A DNA stretch of 42,532 bases from assembly GCA_910578455.1 (NCBI GenBank), contig CAJTQA010000029.1, positions 1-42,532 of the forward strand, read 5' to 3'. The DNA is from an uncultured Dorea sp. (GTDB lineage: Bacteria > Bacillota > Clostridia > Lachnospirales > Lachnospiraceae). Below the pieces are notes generated by a model. That model was not told the origin of the DNA. It saw only the letters and a program-made list of their open reading frames with translations, and searched no databases. Shown piece after piece: positions 41,773-42,532 of this stretch. Both the position numbers and the translations under genes were made by a program. Numbering within the stretch: the stretch's first letter is position 1; every line of letters starts with the position of its first letter.

Positions 41773-42266
41773 TGCATCTTTTCCGTAATATAATCCCGCA
41801 CTTTTTCTTTCGGAACGTTCAGCGCTACCGCAAGTTCTCCGTACAGGAATTTCTCTGCGCTGCTCAAATACCTGTCATCCACATTGATTACCTTTTTCCC
41901 TACCGCCAAGCGGTCTCTTTTCCTGATATAAGACGTCTTCATCAGTGCCATCCATGACCTACACTGGTTCTTAAACAACGCCTCCTTATAAAGGAGTTCT
42001 CTTTTCTTTTCATCGGTGATGTCCAACAGGCTTATATTAGGCATGTCAGCAATCAGTTCTTTCGCCTCACCGGATGATATCACCTTCCTCAGCTGCTTTT
42101 CCTCACCATTTACAGGCATATAAAGAATCCCGCCCACATTATACAAAGGCTTTAGTGTATAATATTCTTTTTTTCTGTCAGAACATCTGATATCAAGCTT
42201 TCCGATACTTGTTACTTCACAGACACCCTCCTTATAGTGCGCCACTTGATCTCCTATTTGGAACAT
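41754..42266 (-). CDS. CarD-like transcriptional regulator
   Basis: 170 residues. The N-terminal RNA-polymerase-interacting (CarD/TRCF RID) domain covers about 1-60: MFQIGDQVAHYKEGVCEVTS, later YTLKPLYNVGGILYMPV. A helical C-terminal domain follows (about 75-165, with KRELLYKEALFKNQCRSWMA and RKRDRLAVGKKVINVDDRYL). CarD proteins bind the polymerase beta subunit and modulate promoter opening. Length is typical. Ribosome site GGAGG. The target promoters are unknown. Confidence 0.88.
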   Translation of the reverse strand: MFQIGDQVAHYKEGVCEVTSIGKLDIRCSDRKKEYYTLKPLYNVGGILYMPVNGEEKQLRKVISSGEAKELIADMPNISLLDITDEKKRELLYKEALFKNQCRSWMALMKTSYIRKRDRLAVGKKVINVDDRYLSSAEKFLYGELAVALNVPKEKVRDYITEKMQTGETL

Positions 42267-42377
42267 ACTTACCTCCTGTTCATTTGCAAAACCTCACTGT
42301 ACCCTTTCTGACCTCTTTTGTGCCTGTCCACTTAATGATCTGCCGGAATCTTAATTTTTGCTCAATTATTAAGAAAA

Positions 42378-42416
42378 GCGTACAATCAAAGCATCTTTCG
42401 CTTATAGATTGTACGC
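42378..42416. repeat. 10-bp inverted repeat upstream of the CarD-like gene
   Basis: GCGTACAATC (42378-42387) and GATTGTACGC (42407-42416), with further AAGC/GCTT pairing in the 19-base loop. It may be an operator or a terminator of a gene to the right. The tract 42267-42532 has no other feature. Confidence 0.5.
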
Positions 42417-42532
42417 CAGTTCTCTGGTATATGATCTATGAAGTTTACGATTTGCCGACACAATCCTTTCTTTTTATATTATATCACGCAAATCGCATTA
42501 ATGTAAGACATTTTTTTGAAAATTATGCATCT

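Noticed and set aside
1..42532. CRISPR arrays, rRNA genes, insertion sequences with transposase
   Set aside because: No regularly spaced repeats, no rRNA-like tracts and no transposase motifs were seen on either strand.

Overview
The window looks like a chromosome segment of a low-to-moderate GC, Gram-positive anaerobe of the Clostridia, most likely a gut Lachnospiraceae. This is inferred from HprK, FtsH, UvrC, a DUF1846 protein and a CarD-like regulator in typical Firmicutes form, from sortase-anchored pili, and from a Tn916/Tn1549-type element. No species can be named from the sequence alone.

Layout. (1) 1 to about 6.87 kb is the integrase-side end of an AT-rich integrative conjugative element: a two-component system, a small lipoprotein, a cysteine-rich KTR mini-protein, a frameshifted XRE regulator, a sigma-like factor, an HTH protein, an excisionase and a tyrosine integrase. 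The other end and the transfer genes lie outside the window. (2) 6.9-8.2 kb holds hsp20, behind an imperfect CIRCE/HrcA operator, and a 3-methyladenine DNA glycosylase. (3) 8.3-26.5 kb is a long minus-strand surface-fibre locus. Read 5' to 3' it has a small unknown protein, a SARP/BTAD-like regulator with a degenerate GGDEF-like tail, two small unknown proteins, signal peptidase I, a 1311-residue LPSTG protein, the major pilin, two class C sortases, further pilin-like and SipW-dependent (TasA-like) secreted proteins, SipW, and a bifunctional peptidoglycan hydrolase. (4) 26.49-27.65 kb holds a 25-bp perfect inverted repeat pair around a 268-bp interior, next to a tyrosine recombinase. (5) 27.7-42.5 kb is housekeeping: YigZ, PBP1a, a ROK glucokinase, HprK, UvrC, FtsH, DUF1846, tRNA-Gly and tRNA-Ala, a solute-binding lipoprotein, an unknown tail-anchored protein and a CarD-like regulator.

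Main result. The 26490-26807 segment reads as a phase-variable promoter switch for the whole fibre locus. Inside it is a strong sigma-A-type promoter (TTGATT, 17 bp, TATAAT) that points rightward, away from the locus and antisense into the recombinase gene. A rho-independent terminator inside the same segment faces the locus. The sequenced orientation is therefore predicted to be OFF. Inversion would place the promoter about 90 bp upstream of the first gene of the fibre locus. A paralogue of that first gene, with a related palindrome upstream, sits at the far end of the locus, so the cluster is bracketed by a duplicated unit.

How the genes fit together. The recombinase would flip the promoter. 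The BTAD-type regulator may add a second control layer. LepB and the His-type SipW would process two classes of exported subunit. The sortases would polymerise and anchor the LPSTG proteins, and the terminal hydrolase may open the wall for fibre passage.
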